Source of the DNA: Ruminiclostridium cellobioparum DSM 1351 = ATCC 15832
Lineage (GTDB): Bacteria > Bacillota > Clostridia > Acetivibrionales > DSM-1351
Assembly: GCF_000621505.1 (NCBI RefSeq)
Contig: NZ_JHYD01000003.1
Span: 1-64,000, forward strand
Reading direction: 5' to 3'
Length of the DNA stretch: 64,000 bases
Part shown: piece after piece, positions 26,656 through 35,503 of the stretch
How the letters are laid out: every line of letters begins with the position of its first letter
Position numbering within the stretch: position 1 is the stretch's first letter
The notes under the pieces: model-generated
The model's input: only the letters and a program-made list of their open reading frames with translations
What the model was told of the DNA's origin: nothing
Database searches by the model: none
Made by a program: the position numbers and the translations under genes

Positions 26656-27462
26656 GAATTCCAGGGGCGAACATCCCTCATACTCCTTAAAGGTGGCACA
26701 GAAATAACTTGTATCATTATAACCCACCATTTCTGCAATTGTTTTGACAGTATAATCATTGCTGTTTAAAAGTAATTCCTTGGCACATTTGAGCCTGTAG
26801 CGGGTTACATATTCAAAGGGCCGCATGTTGTAAGCCTGCTTGAACAGTCTGCACAAATGCTGGGGAGTGACATTGATAATAGAAGAGAGATCTTCCAGTG
26901 TGATACAAATGCCGTAATGGTTTTCTATATATTCTGTTACTGTCTGAAGCTGATTTTTTATAAAAGGCTTTAACTGATAAGTACTCTCATTTATATTTGA
27001 TTTCAGTAAAATCAAAAACTCATACAGAAGAACCGATGAATTATGATTACTGTAAAAATCTTTGAGAGCAGCAATTTCACAGGTCCTATCCAGATGACTT
27101 TCAACTGCAGTTTGATTTCCAAGAGTAAATACGGTCCAATCGCCGTGGAATATGTTGCGGCACAGTTCACTTACCGCATAACCCTCGAAGGTTATCCAAT
27201 AGGTCTTCCATGCCCCGCCTGCAGAATAATATTCATGTGGGACTTTGGGTGTGAAAAAGGACCCCGAACCGGGTTTTAAGGTAAATTCCTTCCCGTCTAT
27301 GATGAGTTTTCCTTCTCCTGAGCAGGTATGGAGATAATGAAATTCAGGATAACCTTCCGGGCGGGTTATATGTTCCTGGCTGTCCTGAATTCCGACACTT
27401 TTGATATAGAACGGAAGTTTACTGTCATTTTCAGATATAATAGGAAAAACTAGAACACTCAT
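26635..27462 (-). CDS. AraC-family regulator with cupin sensor
   Basis: A 275-residue regulator with an N-terminal sugar-binding cupin (EFHYLHTCSGEGKLIIDGKEFTLKPGSGSFFTPKVPHEYY). Two helix-turn-helix motifs at the C terminus are ITLEDLSSIINVTPQHLCRLFKQAYNMRPFEY and TVKTIAEMVGYNDTSYFCATFKEYEGCSPLEFKKR. It is divergent from the GH42 gene, with a 140-base AT-rich region between, and convergent with the permease genes. It likely controls the beta-galactosidase gene and possibly the importer in response to a galactoside. GGGAG precedes the ATG. Confidence 0.92.
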   Translation of the reverse strand: MSVLVFPIISENDSKLPFYIKSVGIQDSQEHITRPEGYPEFHYLHTCSGEGKLIIDGKEFTLKPGSGSFFTPKVPHEYYSAGGAWKTYWITFEGYAVSELCRNIFHGDWTVFTLGNQTAVESHLDRTCEIAALKDFYSNHNSSVLLYEFLILLKSNINESTYQLKPFIKNQLQTVTEYIENHYGICITLEDLSSIINVTPQHLCRLFKQAYNMRPFEYVTRYRLKCAKELLLNSNDYTVKTIAEMVGYNDTSYFCATFKEYEGCSPLEFKKRLRT

Positions 27463-27602
27463 TTGTTTTCTCCCTGTTAAAATAATTATATATTATATTA
27501 ATATTATATGATTTATAAAGCAATTAAGACAATATATACTTGTAATATAATTATAATTCATTTTTTTATTTTCATAATAATAAATGTTAAGGAGGAAGAA
27601 TT

Positions 27603-29648
27603 ATGCTTAATTTTCCGGGAGTTATGTACGGAGGGGATTATAATCCCGACCAATGGCCTGAAGAAATCTGGGAAGAGGATATGAGACTTTTTAAAAAAGC
27701 AGGAATAAATATTGTTACCCTGCCGGTATTCAGTTGGGCAAAGCTTCAACCCAATGAAGAGACCTACGATTTTGGATGGCTGGACAAAATAATGGATTTG
27801 GTAGCCAGAAGTGGAATGAAAGTTTGTCTGGCAACCTCAACTGCAGCTCAGCCGGCCTGGATGTCAAAAAAATATCCAGAGATGCTGCCTGTTGATATAA
27901 CAGGTCATAAAAGAACACATGGCGGAAGGGTTAATTTCTGTCCGAACAATAAAACCTACAGAAAATATTCCGTTGCCCTAGCTGAGCAGCTTGCAAAGAG
28001 ATACAAAGATCATCCGGCACTGTTTATCTGGCATATCGGAAATGAATACGGTGTGTACTGCTATTGTGAACACTGTGCCCAGGAGTTCAGAGAATGGGTA
28101 AGGGCAAGATACGGTACAATTGAAGAAGTTAACAAGAGATGGAACATGAGCTTCTGGGGACATACAGTATATGACTGGGATGAAATTGTACCGCCTTCAT
28201 ATCTGAACGAAATGTTCAAAGATACCTGGAACGGTTATCCCAGGGACAGCACCTGTTTCCAGGGAATATCCATAGACTATAACAGATTTATGTCCGATTC
28301 TTCACTTGCATGTTATAAAGGCGAATTTGATGTAATAAGAAAAATAACCCCAAATGTGCCCATTACAACAAATCTAATGGGAACCTTCAAACCATTGGAT
28401 TATTATAAGTGGGCAGAAAATATGGATATAGTATCCTGGGATAACTACCCTTCAATGAATGACCCTGAGAGTAATATAGCATTAAGACATGATCTGATGA
28501 GAGGCCTGAAAGACGGACAGCCTTTTATGCTGATGGAGCAGACCCCCAGCCAGCAGAACTGGCAGCCTTTCAACAGCCTGAAAAGGCCGGGGGTTATGAG
28601 GCTCTGGAGCTATCAGGCTATGGCTCATGGTGCTGATACAATTATGTTCTTCCAGCTGAGACGTTCTTTTGGTGCCTGTGAAAAATATCATGGAGCTGTA
28701 ATAGAGCATGCAGGACATGAAAACACCAGAGTATTCAGAGAATGCACCCAGCTTGGGGAAGAGTTGAAAAAGCTTGGTGACAAGCTTATTGGTGCAAGAC
28801 TTAAATCACAGGTTGCAATCATGTTTGATTGGGATAACTGGTGGGCGGTGGAGTTTTCAAGCGGTCCGACCATATATCTTAAATATATTGAACAGATAGA
28901 AAAATATTATAAGGCTTTCTATTGCATGAATATATCTGTTGATTTCATAAAGCCTACAGCTGACCTGTCACGGTATAAGGTTGTGCTGGCACCCGTGCTT
29001 TATATGGTAAAACCGGGAGCAGCTGATAATATAACCGATTTTGTTAAAAAGGGAGGTACTTTTGCAACGACCTTCTTCAGCGGTATTGTAAATGAAAATG
29101 ATCTTGTTACCTTGGGGGGATATCCGGGTGAATTAAGAGAGGTACTTGGAATCTGGGCTGAAGAGATTGATGCTTTATTCCCGGGGAATAAAAATAGAAT
29201 TGTTGTTAAAAAGCCTTATGGCGAAATAAGCGGTACTTATGAATGCGGACTTTTATGTGACCTTATACACCTTGAAACAGCCTGTGAAATAGCTTCATAT
29301 GGTCAGGATTTCTACGCCGGAATGCCTGTTGTTACAGAAAATGAGTTTGGAAGCGGAAAGGCTTATTATATAGCCTCAGACCCTGAACAAGGCTTTATTG
29401 ACAGCTTTTTCAAGCAGATATGTATTGACAACGGAATTGCATCAGCATTGGACGCCGGAAGGGGAGTGGAAATTACAGAAAGATTTAAGGGAGACCTTAA
29501 ATATACTTTTATTCTCAACCACAATCCGCATGCTGTCAGTGTTAACCTTTGGGATGAAAAATACCATGATCTCATTACGGGCAGTGATATGGAAGGTGCG
29601 GTCACACTTGAGGCCAAGGGTGTAGCAATATTGGAGAGCAAGGTTTAA
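27603..29648 (+). CDS. GH42 beta-galactosidase
   Basis: A 681-residue cytoplasmic glycoside hydrolase family 42 enzyme. The catalytic (beta/alpha)8 barrel spans about 1-380. FIWHIGNEYG has the acid/base Glu148, and MLMEQTPSQQNWQ the nucleophile Glu312. The zinc-binding Cys cluster CYCEHC is at about 153-158. The trimerisation (glutaminase-like) domain (about 385-600) and a short beta domain follow. AAGGAGGAAG precedes the ATG. It hydrolyses terminal beta-galactosyl residues, probably of galacto-oligosaccharides or galactan fragments imported by the adjacent ABC system. Confidence 0.96.
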   Translation: MLNFPGVMYGGDYNPDQWPEEIWEEDMRLFKKAGINIVTLPVFSWAKLQPNEETYDFGWLDKIMDLVARSGMKVCLATSTAAQPAWMSKKYPEMLPVDITGHKRTHGGRVNFCPNNKTYRKYSVALAEQLAKRYKDHPALFIWHIGNEYGVYCYCEHCAQEFREWVRARYGTIEEVNKRWNMSFWGHTVYDWDEIVPPSYLNEMFKDTWNGYPRDSTCFQGISIDYNRFMSDSSLACYKGEFDVIRKITPNVPITTNLMGTFKPLDYYKWAENMDIVSWDNYPSMNDPESNIALRHDLMRGLKDGQPFMLMEQTPSQQNWQPFNSLKRPGVMRLWSYQAMAHGADTIMFFQLRRSFGACEKYHGAVIEHAGHENTRVFRECTQLGEELKKLGDKLIGARLKSQVAIMFDWDNWWAVEFSSGPTIYLKYIEQIEKYYKAFYCMNISVDFIKPTADLSRYKVVLAPVLYMVKPGAADNITDFVKKGGTFATTFFSGIVNENDLVTLGGYPGELREVLGIWAEEIDALFPGNKNRIVVKKPYGEISGTYECGLLCDLIHLETACEIASYGQDFYAGMPVVTENEFGSGKAYYIASDPEQGFIDSFFKQICIDNGIASALDAGRGVEITERFKGDLKYTFILNHNPHAVSVNLWDEKYHDLITGSDMEGAVTLEAKGVAILESKV

Positions 29649-29660
29649 TAAAAGTATTAC

Positions 29661-29734
29661 CCCTCAGCTTAATAACGTAACAGGACTTCAAAATATAACT
29701 CTCAGCAAGGCACGAAATAGTGCTGAACTGAGGG
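29661..29734 (+). terminator. long-range inverted repeat after GH42 gene
   Basis: CCCTCAG (29661-29667) pairs with CTGAGGG (29728-29734) across 60 bases, with internal pairing possible. It may close the GH42 transcript; there is no clear U-tract. Confidence 0.35.
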
Positions 29735-29850
29735 TTATACCAAAATTGCAGGAAAGTGGATAGAAAATAGACTGATTGATGCAGGTTTTCTCGAATATTT
29801 GAATGATTCTATACATGGAAAATGTGCATATATGAATAATTAGCGAGGGA
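29735..29850. other. gene-free stretch before the suf block
   Basis: An open frame without a start (residues TKIAGKWIENRLIDAGFLEY and a little more) ends at TAG near 29843. It could be a remnant of a lost gene. Nothing else is recognisable. Confidence 0.25.
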
Positions 29851-29899
29851 AATATGCCGTCAATATACTTTAGTAGCTAAAGTATATTGACGGCATATT
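29851..29899. repeat. long perfect hairpin at left border of suf block
   Basis: A 23-bp perfect inverted repeat (arms 29851-29873 and 29877-29899) with a 3-nt TAG loop, AT-rich except for GCCGTC. A related 17-bp hairpin with loop TAC closes the block at 35457. Both share CAATAT near the middle and end TAG before the loop. It may act as a bidirectional terminator or be a small mobile repeat. Confidence 0.7.
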
Positions 29900-30015
29900 T
29901 TATAGGAGCTATAATAAATTCGTAGGTAAAACTAAAATGAATATTGAAACACCGTGAATATAATGGTTTTGGATATGTTTTAGTGATGAAGCAATTCGGA
30001 GGAAGGGACGAAAAT

Positions 30016-30510
30016 ATGGAATGTAAACTAATTGGCGGCTTGCTTGATATTGTCGGCATTGTCGTGGAGGAACAGAGACGTCCGCGAAAATATAATGAAA
30101 CCCATCTGTTATATCATGCAGAGATGAACCTGATTGAGGCAATCCATGAGAATCCCCAGGCGAATGCTCGTATACTGTCGGAAATTCTGGACATCACACA
30201 GGGCGCAGTTACACAGGTTACGGGCAAGCTGTTCAAAAAGAAGCTGATTGAGCAGTATACCATGCCGGGGAACAAAAAGGAGAAGTATTACAGGCTAACT
30301 ACGGAAGGTGGGCGGATAAGGCGGGGGCATCAGGAGTATCACAAGGAAGCGAATCAAAAATTATGCCAGTATTTTTGCTCTCTCAGTGATGCCGACGCCA
30401 AGGTGATTTTTGACTTTTTGGAAAAGATAAAAGAATGTATGCCGGTCAGTGAATTTGCCTGCCGGTCGGATGCTGGCTGCAGGAGCAGCGTAGAGAGAAA
30501 GAAGGAATGA
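30016..30510 (+). CDS. MarR-type winged-helix regulator of the suf operon
   Basis: A 164-residue regulator: a winged helix-turn-helix is clear in ANARILSEILDITQGAVTQVTGKLFKKKLIEQYTMPGNKKEKYYRLTTEG (about 55-105), flanked by helices that would dimerise. The C terminus contains two Cys (FACRSDAGC), which might bind a metal or an Fe-S cluster and so sense cluster status. Upstream in-frame starts exist, but the ATG at 30016 fits MarR proteins and has AAGGGAC before it. Its stop overlaps the region of the sufC start, so it is the first gene of the suf operon and probably its repressor. The more usual regulator of such operons is Rrf2-type. Confidence 0.78.
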   Translation: MECKLIGGLLDIVGIVVEEQRRPRKYNETHLLYHAEMNLIEAIHENPQANARILSEILDITQGAVTQVTGKLFKKKLIEQYTMPGNKKEKYYRLTTEGGRIRRGHQEYHKEANQKLCQYFCSLSDADAKVIFDFLEKIKECMPVSEFACRSDAGCRSSVERKKE

Positions 30511-30512
30511 GC

Positions 30513-31265
30513 ATGCTTACAATTTCAGGATTAAAAGCCCGCGTGGGTGCTAACGATATTCTTAAGGGACTTGATTTGACAATAAATGCCGGTGAAACTC
30601 ATGTCATCATGGGACCAAACGGCGCGGGGAAATCCACGCTGGCCAATGTCATCATGGGACACCCGGATTATGTGGTGACACAGGGCAGCATCGTATTTGA
30701 CGGTGAGGACATCACCGACGCCAAAACGGATGAGCGGGCAAAAAAGGGACTTTTTATGACCTTTCAAAATCCCGAAGAAGTTGCCGGCATCACAGTTGAA
30801 AGCTTTTTACGGACGGCGAGGTTTGCTGTCACGGGCAAGAGCGAACGGGCGTGGGACTTTCACAAAGAGTTGCTGACACTCATGGAGCGTCTGGATTTTG
30901 ACGAGAGTTATGCCGCACGGCATCTGAATATTGGGTTTTCGGGCGGCGAAAAGAAGAAAAACGAAATATTGCAAATGCTGGCGCTTCGCCCAAAGCTGGC
31001 AATCCTGGACGAAACCGATTCCGGACTGGATGTTGATGCAGTCAAGACGGTATCAGAAGGTGTGCGGGGCTATAAAAATGAAAAAAACGCGTTGCTGATT
31101 ATCACTCACAGCACGAAAATTTTAGAAAATATTAAGGTGGACGCCGTTCACATTTTGGTTGACGGTCAGATTGTCAAAAATGGAGGCGCTTCGTTGATTG
31201 ACGAGGTGAACCATAGCGGATTCACGGCTCTCACCCCCTCCAAATCAATCGAGGGGGTGTCGTGA
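30513..31265 (+). CDS. sufC: SufC, Fe-S cluster assembly ATPase
   Basis: A 250-residue ABC-type ATPase of the SUF scaffold complex. The Walker A motif is GPNGAGKS (about 35-42), the Q-loop is in MTFQNPEEVAG, the signature motif is GFSGGEKKKNEI (about 145-156), and Walker B is KLAILDETDSGLD. These SufC-specific versions distinguish it from transporter ATPases. It powers conformational change of SufB-SufD during cluster assembly in the cytosol. The ATG at 30513 has AAGGA six bases ahead; ATG 30507 is an alternative that overlaps the MarR stop. sufB starts at its last base. Confidence 0.95.
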   Translation: MLTISGLKARVGANDILKGLDLTINAGETHVIMGPNGAGKSTLANVIMGHPDYVVTQGSIVFDGEDITDAKTDERAKKGLFMTFQNPEEVAGITVESFLRTARFAVTGKSERAWDFHKELLTLMERLDFDESYAARHLNIGFSGGEKKKNEILQMLALRPKLAILDETDSGLDVDAVKTVSEGVRGYKNEKNALLIITHSTKILENIKVDAVHILVDGQIVKNGGASLIDEVNHSGFTALTPSKSIEGVS

Positions 31266-32671
31266 TGGAGCGAAAAAAAACACAGGTCGCGGAGATCAAT
31301 CGCAGCGCCTATGATACCCCGAACCCGGAAAACGCTGCGTACAAGGTATCGAAAGGTCTGACCGCTGAAATTGTCACCGATATTTCCTTGGGAAAGAACG
31401 AGCCGCACTGGATGCTGGAGCACCGTTTGCGTTCCCTGGAGGTTTACGGGCGGACTTCTTTGCCAAGCTGGGGGCCGAGCCTCCATGAACTGGACATGGA
31501 TCAGGTTGTAACCTATGTGCGCCCGAACACCGGGATGACAAATGATTGGGACGAGGTTCCCGACGAAATAAAGCAGACCTTTGACCGGCTGGGCATCCCA
31601 GAAGCGGAGAAGCTATCCCTCTCCGGCGTGGGGGCGCAGTATGATTCCGAGGTTGTCTATCATAGCATCAAGGACGAAATGCGCCGGCAGGGTGTGATTT
31701 ACACCGATATGGACACCGCCCTCCATGAGTATGAGGAGGTCGTGAGAAAACATTTCATGAAGCTGATTCCAGCCGCGTCCCACAAATTCGCGGCGCTGCA
31801 CGGAGCAGTCTGGTCAGGGGGTTCCTTTGTGTATGTTCCGAAAGGCGTTGAAGTCAGTATGCCGCTGCAATCCTATTTCCGGCTGAACGCGCCGGGTGCG
31901 GGGCAGTTCGAGCATACGCTGATTATTCTGGAGGAAGGCGCAAGGCTGCAGTTTATCGAAGGCTGCTCCGCTCCGAGGTACAACGTACTGAATCTGCATG
32001 CAGGCTGTGTGGAGCTTTATGTGGGCCAGGGCGCCACGCTCCGGTATTCCACCATCGAAAACTGGTCGAGGAATATGATGAACCTCAATTCCAAGTGCGC
32101 GGCAGTAGAAAAAAACGGTGCGATTGAGTGGGTTTCCGGCACGTTCGGCTCCCACATAACCATGCTGTACCCCACCAGCATTTTACGGGGAGAAGGCGCG
32201 AGGAGCGAGTTTACAGGTATCAGTTTCGCAAGTGCCGGGCAAGAATTGGATACCGGTACAAAAGTTGTCCATGCTGCGCCGAACACATCCTCAATGGTGA
32301 GTTCAAAGTCTATCTCCAAAAACGGCGGGAAGGCGATCTACCGCAGTGCCATTACCGTTCTGCCCGAGGCCAAAAACAGCAAATCCAGCGTTAGCTGCGA
32401 ATCCCTTATGCTGGACAGCGACAGCCGCTCCGACACGATACCCGTCATGGATATAAGAAATGACGAGGTGGACATCGGCCATGAGGCAAAGATCGGGCGA
32501 ATCAGCGAGGAAACGGTTTTTTACCTGATGACGCGGGGCATTGGCGAAAATGAGGCGAAAGCGCTGATTGTACGGGGTTTTGTGGAACCGATCGCCAAAG
32601 AGCTTCCGCTGGAATACGCCGTGGAAATGAACAGGCTGGTGACGTTGGAATTTGAGGGCAGCATCGGTTAG
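31265..32671 (+). CDS. sufB: SufB, Fe-S scaffold subunit
   Basis: A 468-residue SufB. Characteristic stretches are SLPSWGPSLHELDMDQVVTYVRP, GVGAQYDSEVVYHS, the beta-helix core GGSFVYVPKGVEVSMPLQSYFRLN...EHTLIILEEGARLQFIEGCSAP, and the C-terminal DNDE-like HEAKIGRISEETVFYLMTRG. SufB receives sulfur from SufS-SufU and builds the nascent cluster with SufC and SufD. The ATG overlaps the sufC stop (TGATG) with GAGGGGGTG upstream, implying translational coupling. Confidence 0.96.
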   Translation: MERKKTQVAEINRSAYDTPNPENAAYKVSKGLTAEIVTDISLGKNEPHWMLEHRLRSLEVYGRTSLPSWGPSLHELDMDQVVTYVRPNTGMTNDWDEVPDEIKQTFDRLGIPEAEKLSLSGVGAQYDSEVVYHSIKDEMRRQGVIYTDMDTALHEYEEVVRKHFMKLIPAASHKFAALHGAVWSGGSFVYVPKGVEVSMPLQSYFRLNAPGAGQFEHTLIILEEGARLQFIEGCSAPRYNVLNLHAGCVELYVGQGATLRYSTIENWSRNMMNLNSKCAAVEKNGAIEWVSGTFGSHITMLYPTSILRGEGARSEFTGISFASAGQELDTGTKVVHAAPNTSSMVSSKSISKNGGKAIYRSAITVLPEAKNSKSSVSCESLMLDSDSRSDTIPVMDIRNDEVDIGHEAKIGRISEETVFYLMTRGIGENEAKALIVRGFVEPIAKELPLEYAVEMNRLVTLEFEGSIG

Positions 32672-32680
32672 GAGGCTGAA

Positions 32681-33769
32681 ATGGAAAAAAATATTTTGGG
32701 AAAAATCAATAGGCTGCAGATTCCCACATGGAATGCGCTGAAAATAAATGATACCTCGGTGATGATTGCATTTGAGGAGATGTCCGCTTACACGGGGAAC
32801 CCGCTGCAAAAGGAATATGCGGGGATCCGGATCAGGAAGGAAGCCCCGGCTGAGCTTCGGGGGAGTGCGCCTGCCATACTCGGTGACACTTTGGGCTATG
32901 TGCAAAGGCTCTGCAATTACAAATTGCATATTACAATACCGGAGGGGTTTACGGCGAAGGAGCCGGTGATCCTGAACTTTTATCTTGACCGGGACAACGC
33001 ATTTTTGTCGGATGAATTATTCATCAGCGCTGAAGCCGGAAGCAGCGCGAGCATTATTTTACGATATATGTCGGACGGAGGCTCGGACTGCTTTCATTGC
33101 GGGTATACGACACTTGACGTGAAAGCGGACTCCAGCATACGGTTGATAAAACTGCAAATGCTGGCCGAGAATCACATGGGCGTTGACGCGACAGAGATAA
33201 ATGTGGAGGCCGGCGCAAATGCCTCTGTAGTTTTAGCCGAGCTTGGAGCAAAAAAATCCGTTTCAGGCTGTAGTGTGCAGCTCGCCGGAAACAGCGCGGC
33301 CGGTGACTTGGACAGCGTTTATATTGTGAACCATGAGCGGGAACTGGATATGAACTATCGCATTGAATATCGGGGTGAAAATACGCAGGGGAGCATCTCA
33401 CTCCGCGGCGCGCTGCTGGACAACGCCCGCAAGACGGCAAAAAGCACACTGGACTTTATCTCCGGCGCGGCGGGCGCAAAAGGCCGGGAAGAAGAAAGTG
33501 TGCTGGCACTCAGTCCCCAGGCTGTCAATCTTTCGGCGCCGCTGCTCTTATGCGGTGAGGACAACGTGGATGGCCAGCACGCTACCACCACAGGAAAGAT
33601 TGACGAGGAGAAGCTGTTTTATTTGATGAGCCGCGGCATCGACGAGAAAGAAGCGCGCAAGCTGATCGCGCTGGCATCATTCAGCTCTGTTTTGGAAAAA
33701 ATAGAGCCGGAAAACCTGCGGGAAGAAATAACCGCGTCAATACAGGAGGCGTTAAACAATGCGGACTAA
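32681..33769 (+). CDS. sufD: SufD, Fe-S scaffold subunit
   Basis: A 362-residue SufD homologue. The C-terminal half shows the family's right-handed beta-helix and the motif VLALSPQAVNLSAPLLLCGEDNVDGQHATTTGKIDEEKLFYLMSRGIDEKEARKLI, whose His is important in the SufB-SufD interface. The N terminus is diverged compared with SufB. TAGGAGG precedes the ATG. Its last 11 bases overlap sufS. It completes the SufBC2D complex. Confidence 0.93.
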   Translation: MEKNILGKINRLQIPTWNALKINDTSVMIAFEEMSAYTGNPLQKEYAGIRIRKEAPAELRGSAPAILGDTLGYVQRLCNYKLHITIPEGFTAKEPVILNFYLDRDNAFLSDELFISAEAGSSASIILRYMSDGGSDCFHCGYTTLDVKADSSIRLIKLQMLAENHMGVDATEINVEAGANASVVLAELGAKKSVSGCSVQLAGNSAAGDLDSVYIVNHERELDMNYRIEYRGENTQGSISLRGALLDNARKTAKSTLDFISGAAGAKGREEESVLALSPQAVNLSAPLLLCGEDNVDGQHATTTGKIDEEKLFYLMSRGIDEKEARKLIALASFSSVLEKIEPENLREEITASIQEALNNAD

Positions 33770-34991
33770 CTATATGGATGACTTTCCAATACTGAAAAAC
33801 AGCACGGCGGGCGGTAAGCCGCTTGTATACCTTGACAACGCGGCCACCACGCAAAAACCCGCACAGGTAATTGAAGCTGTTAAAGAATATTACGAGCAAT
33901 ACAACGCCAATCCTCATCGCGGCGCGTATCCCCTGAGTGAAAAGGCAACGGAAGTTTATGAGGCTGCGCGGGAAAAGGTCGCGGAGTTTATCGGTGCGGA
34001 CAGCCCGGAGGAAATCGTATTTACCAAAGGAACCACCGAATCACTCAATCTTGTGGCAAGCTCCTACGGGCTGGATAACATCCGGGAGGGCGACGAAATT
34101 TTGATCTCCATTGCGGAACATCACAGTAATTTGATTCCGTGGCAGGCCGTAGCAAAAACAAGGAACGCGCGGCTCCGGTATCTTTACACCGATGAAAATG
34201 GAAAGCTGCCGCTGGAAGAAATCTCCGCGAAAATAAACGCCCGCACTAAAATCGTTGCTGTTACACAGGTTTCCAATGTGCTGGGAATCGTCAACCCTCT
34301 TGGGGAAATTGTCAGAAGGGCCCGTGAAGTTGGTGCGGTCGTCGTGCTGGACGCGGCACAGGGCATTCCGCATATGCCGGTTGATGTGCGGGCACTGGAT
34401 GTGGACTTCCTGGCGTTTTCGGGGCATAAATTGTACGCTCCGACGGGTATCGGCGTCTTGTACGGAAAAAAAGAGCATTTGCGTAAAATGCAACCGCTTC
34501 TTTTCGGCGGCGGAATGGTGGACGATGTGAGTGAACAGGCCGCAACTTTTGCGGAAGGTCCATCAAAATTTGAAGGCGGTACGCAAAATGTGGAGGGCGC
34601 GGTTGGCCTGCACGCGGCCATTGATTATCTGGAAGGCATCGGCTATGAACGGATTGGACAGATTGAAAGTAAACTGACACAATATGCGCTTACACGGCTT
34701 CATTCCATTCCTCATGTTACAGTTTATGGCAAGGAAAGCGGAAATAACCGCGCAGGCATCATTTCCTTCAATATTGATGGAGCGCATCCGCACGACGTAT
34801 CGACGATACTCAGTGCGGACAATGTGGCGATACGGTCAGGACACCATTGTGCTCACCCGCTTATGCGGCATATGGGAGTGAACGCTACCTGCCGGGTCAG
34901 CCTTTGCTTTTACAACACAAGGGATGATATTGATATTCTGATAGAATCCATATGCAAAGTCAGGGAGGTGCTGGGACTTGAACTTAAATGA
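33759..34991 (+). CDS. sufS: SufS, cysteine desulfurase
   Basis: A 410-residue PLP-dependent group II cysteine desulfurase. The N-terminal YLDNAATTQKP, the imidazole-stacking AEHHSNLIPWQ, the PLP-Asp in VVVLDAAQGIPHMP, the Schiff-base lysine in FSGHKLYAPTGIGVLYG, and the active-site Cys in RSGHHCAHPLM are all present. It releases sulfur from cysteine as a persulfide for SufU. AGGAGG lies before the ATG, which is inside sufD. The following gene sufU begins within its last codons. Confidence 0.96.
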   Translation: MRTNYMDDFPILKNSTAGGKPLVYLDNAATTQKPAQVIEAVKEYYEQYNANPHRGAYPLSEKATEVYEAAREKVAEFIGADSPEEIVFTKGTTESLNLVASSYGLDNIREGDEILISIAEHHSNLIPWQAVAKTRNARLRYLYTDENGKLPLEEISAKINARTKIVAVTQVSNVLGIVNPLGEIVRRAREVGAVVVLDAAQGIPHMPVDVRALDVDFLAFSGHKLYAPTGIGVLYGKKEHLRKMQPLLFGGGMVDDVSEQAATFAEGPSKFEGGTQNVEGAVGLHAAIDYLEGIGYERIGQIESKLTQYALTRLHSIPHVTVYGKESGNNRAGIISFNIDGAHPHDVSTILSADNVAIRSGHHCAHPLMRHMGVNATCRVSLCFYNTRDDIDILIESICKVREVLGLELK

Positions 34992-35406
34992 GATTTATAC
35001 GGAAGTTATTACCGAGCATAGCACATCCGCGAGAAACCGCAGGCATCTGGAGCAGGCCAGCGTTACCCTTGCGGGAAAAAATCCAAGCTGCGGCGATGAA
35101 ATAGAACTGGAGCTTCTGGTCAGAGATGGGAAAATTGCGGACGCTTCTTTTACTGGTGTGGGGTGCGCGATTTCACAGGCGTCGGCTTCTATGATGATTG
35201 ATCTGGTAAAAGGTAAATCCTTACCGGAAGCGAGGCAGCTCGCGGAATTATTTACCGCAATGATACAGCGTAAAGTAACAAATGACCGGGATTTGGAGCC
35301 GCTTGAGGAAGCCACCGCGTTAAAAAGTGTTTCAAATCTGCCCGCGCGGGTCAAATGCGCAGCTATGCCGTGGCACACCCTTGAAACAGCCATAGAGGGT
35401 TTATAG
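34978..35406 (+). CDS. sufU: SufU, zinc-dependent sulfurtransferase
   Basis: A 142-residue SufU-type scaffold/sulfur-transfer protein. The three zinc-ligand/acceptor Cys are visible: NPSCGD (Cys38), GVGCAIS (Cys63) and VKCAAMPW (Cys127), with the acidic ligand GD after the first. The start is TTG 34978, seven bases after GGGAGGTG, inside the end of sufS, so it is coupled. It takes persulfide sulfur from SufS and feeds SufB. It ends the GC-richer suf block. Confidence 0.95.
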   Translation: MNLNEIYTEVITEHSTSARNRRHLEQASVTLAGKNPSCGDEIELELLVRDGKIADASFTGVGCAISQASASMMIDLVKGKSLPEARQLAELFTAMIQRKVTNDRDLEPLEEATALKSVSNLPARVKCAAMPWHTLETAIEGL

Positions 35407-35456
35407 TATTAAGTATTATTAATTAGATGAAACAAACTTCTCATAGCTAATTTTTT

Positions 35457-35493
35457 AGGCCAATATTTTATAGTACCTATAAAATATTGGCCT
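35457..35493. repeat. long perfect hairpin at right border of suf block
   Basis: A 17-bp perfect inverted repeat (arms 35457-35473 and 35477-35493) with loop TAC, preceded by six T on the plus strand. It lies between convergent sufU and the DUF421 gene, so it may terminate both. Its similarity in layout to the hairpin at 29851 is notable. Confidence 0.7.
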
Positions 35494-35503
35494 CGCACTA
35501 AAA

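Noticed and set aside
29735-29850. A short frame (KIAGKWIENRLIDAGFLEY) before the suf block as a gene
   Set aside because: It has no start codon or ribosome site; at most a gene remnant, so it is described only as a gene-free stretch.
31166-35393. Many long open frames on the strand opposite the suf genes
   Set aside because: They are mirror frames that arise from the higher GC of sufB, sufD and sufS; they have no start sites and overlap strongly supported genes.
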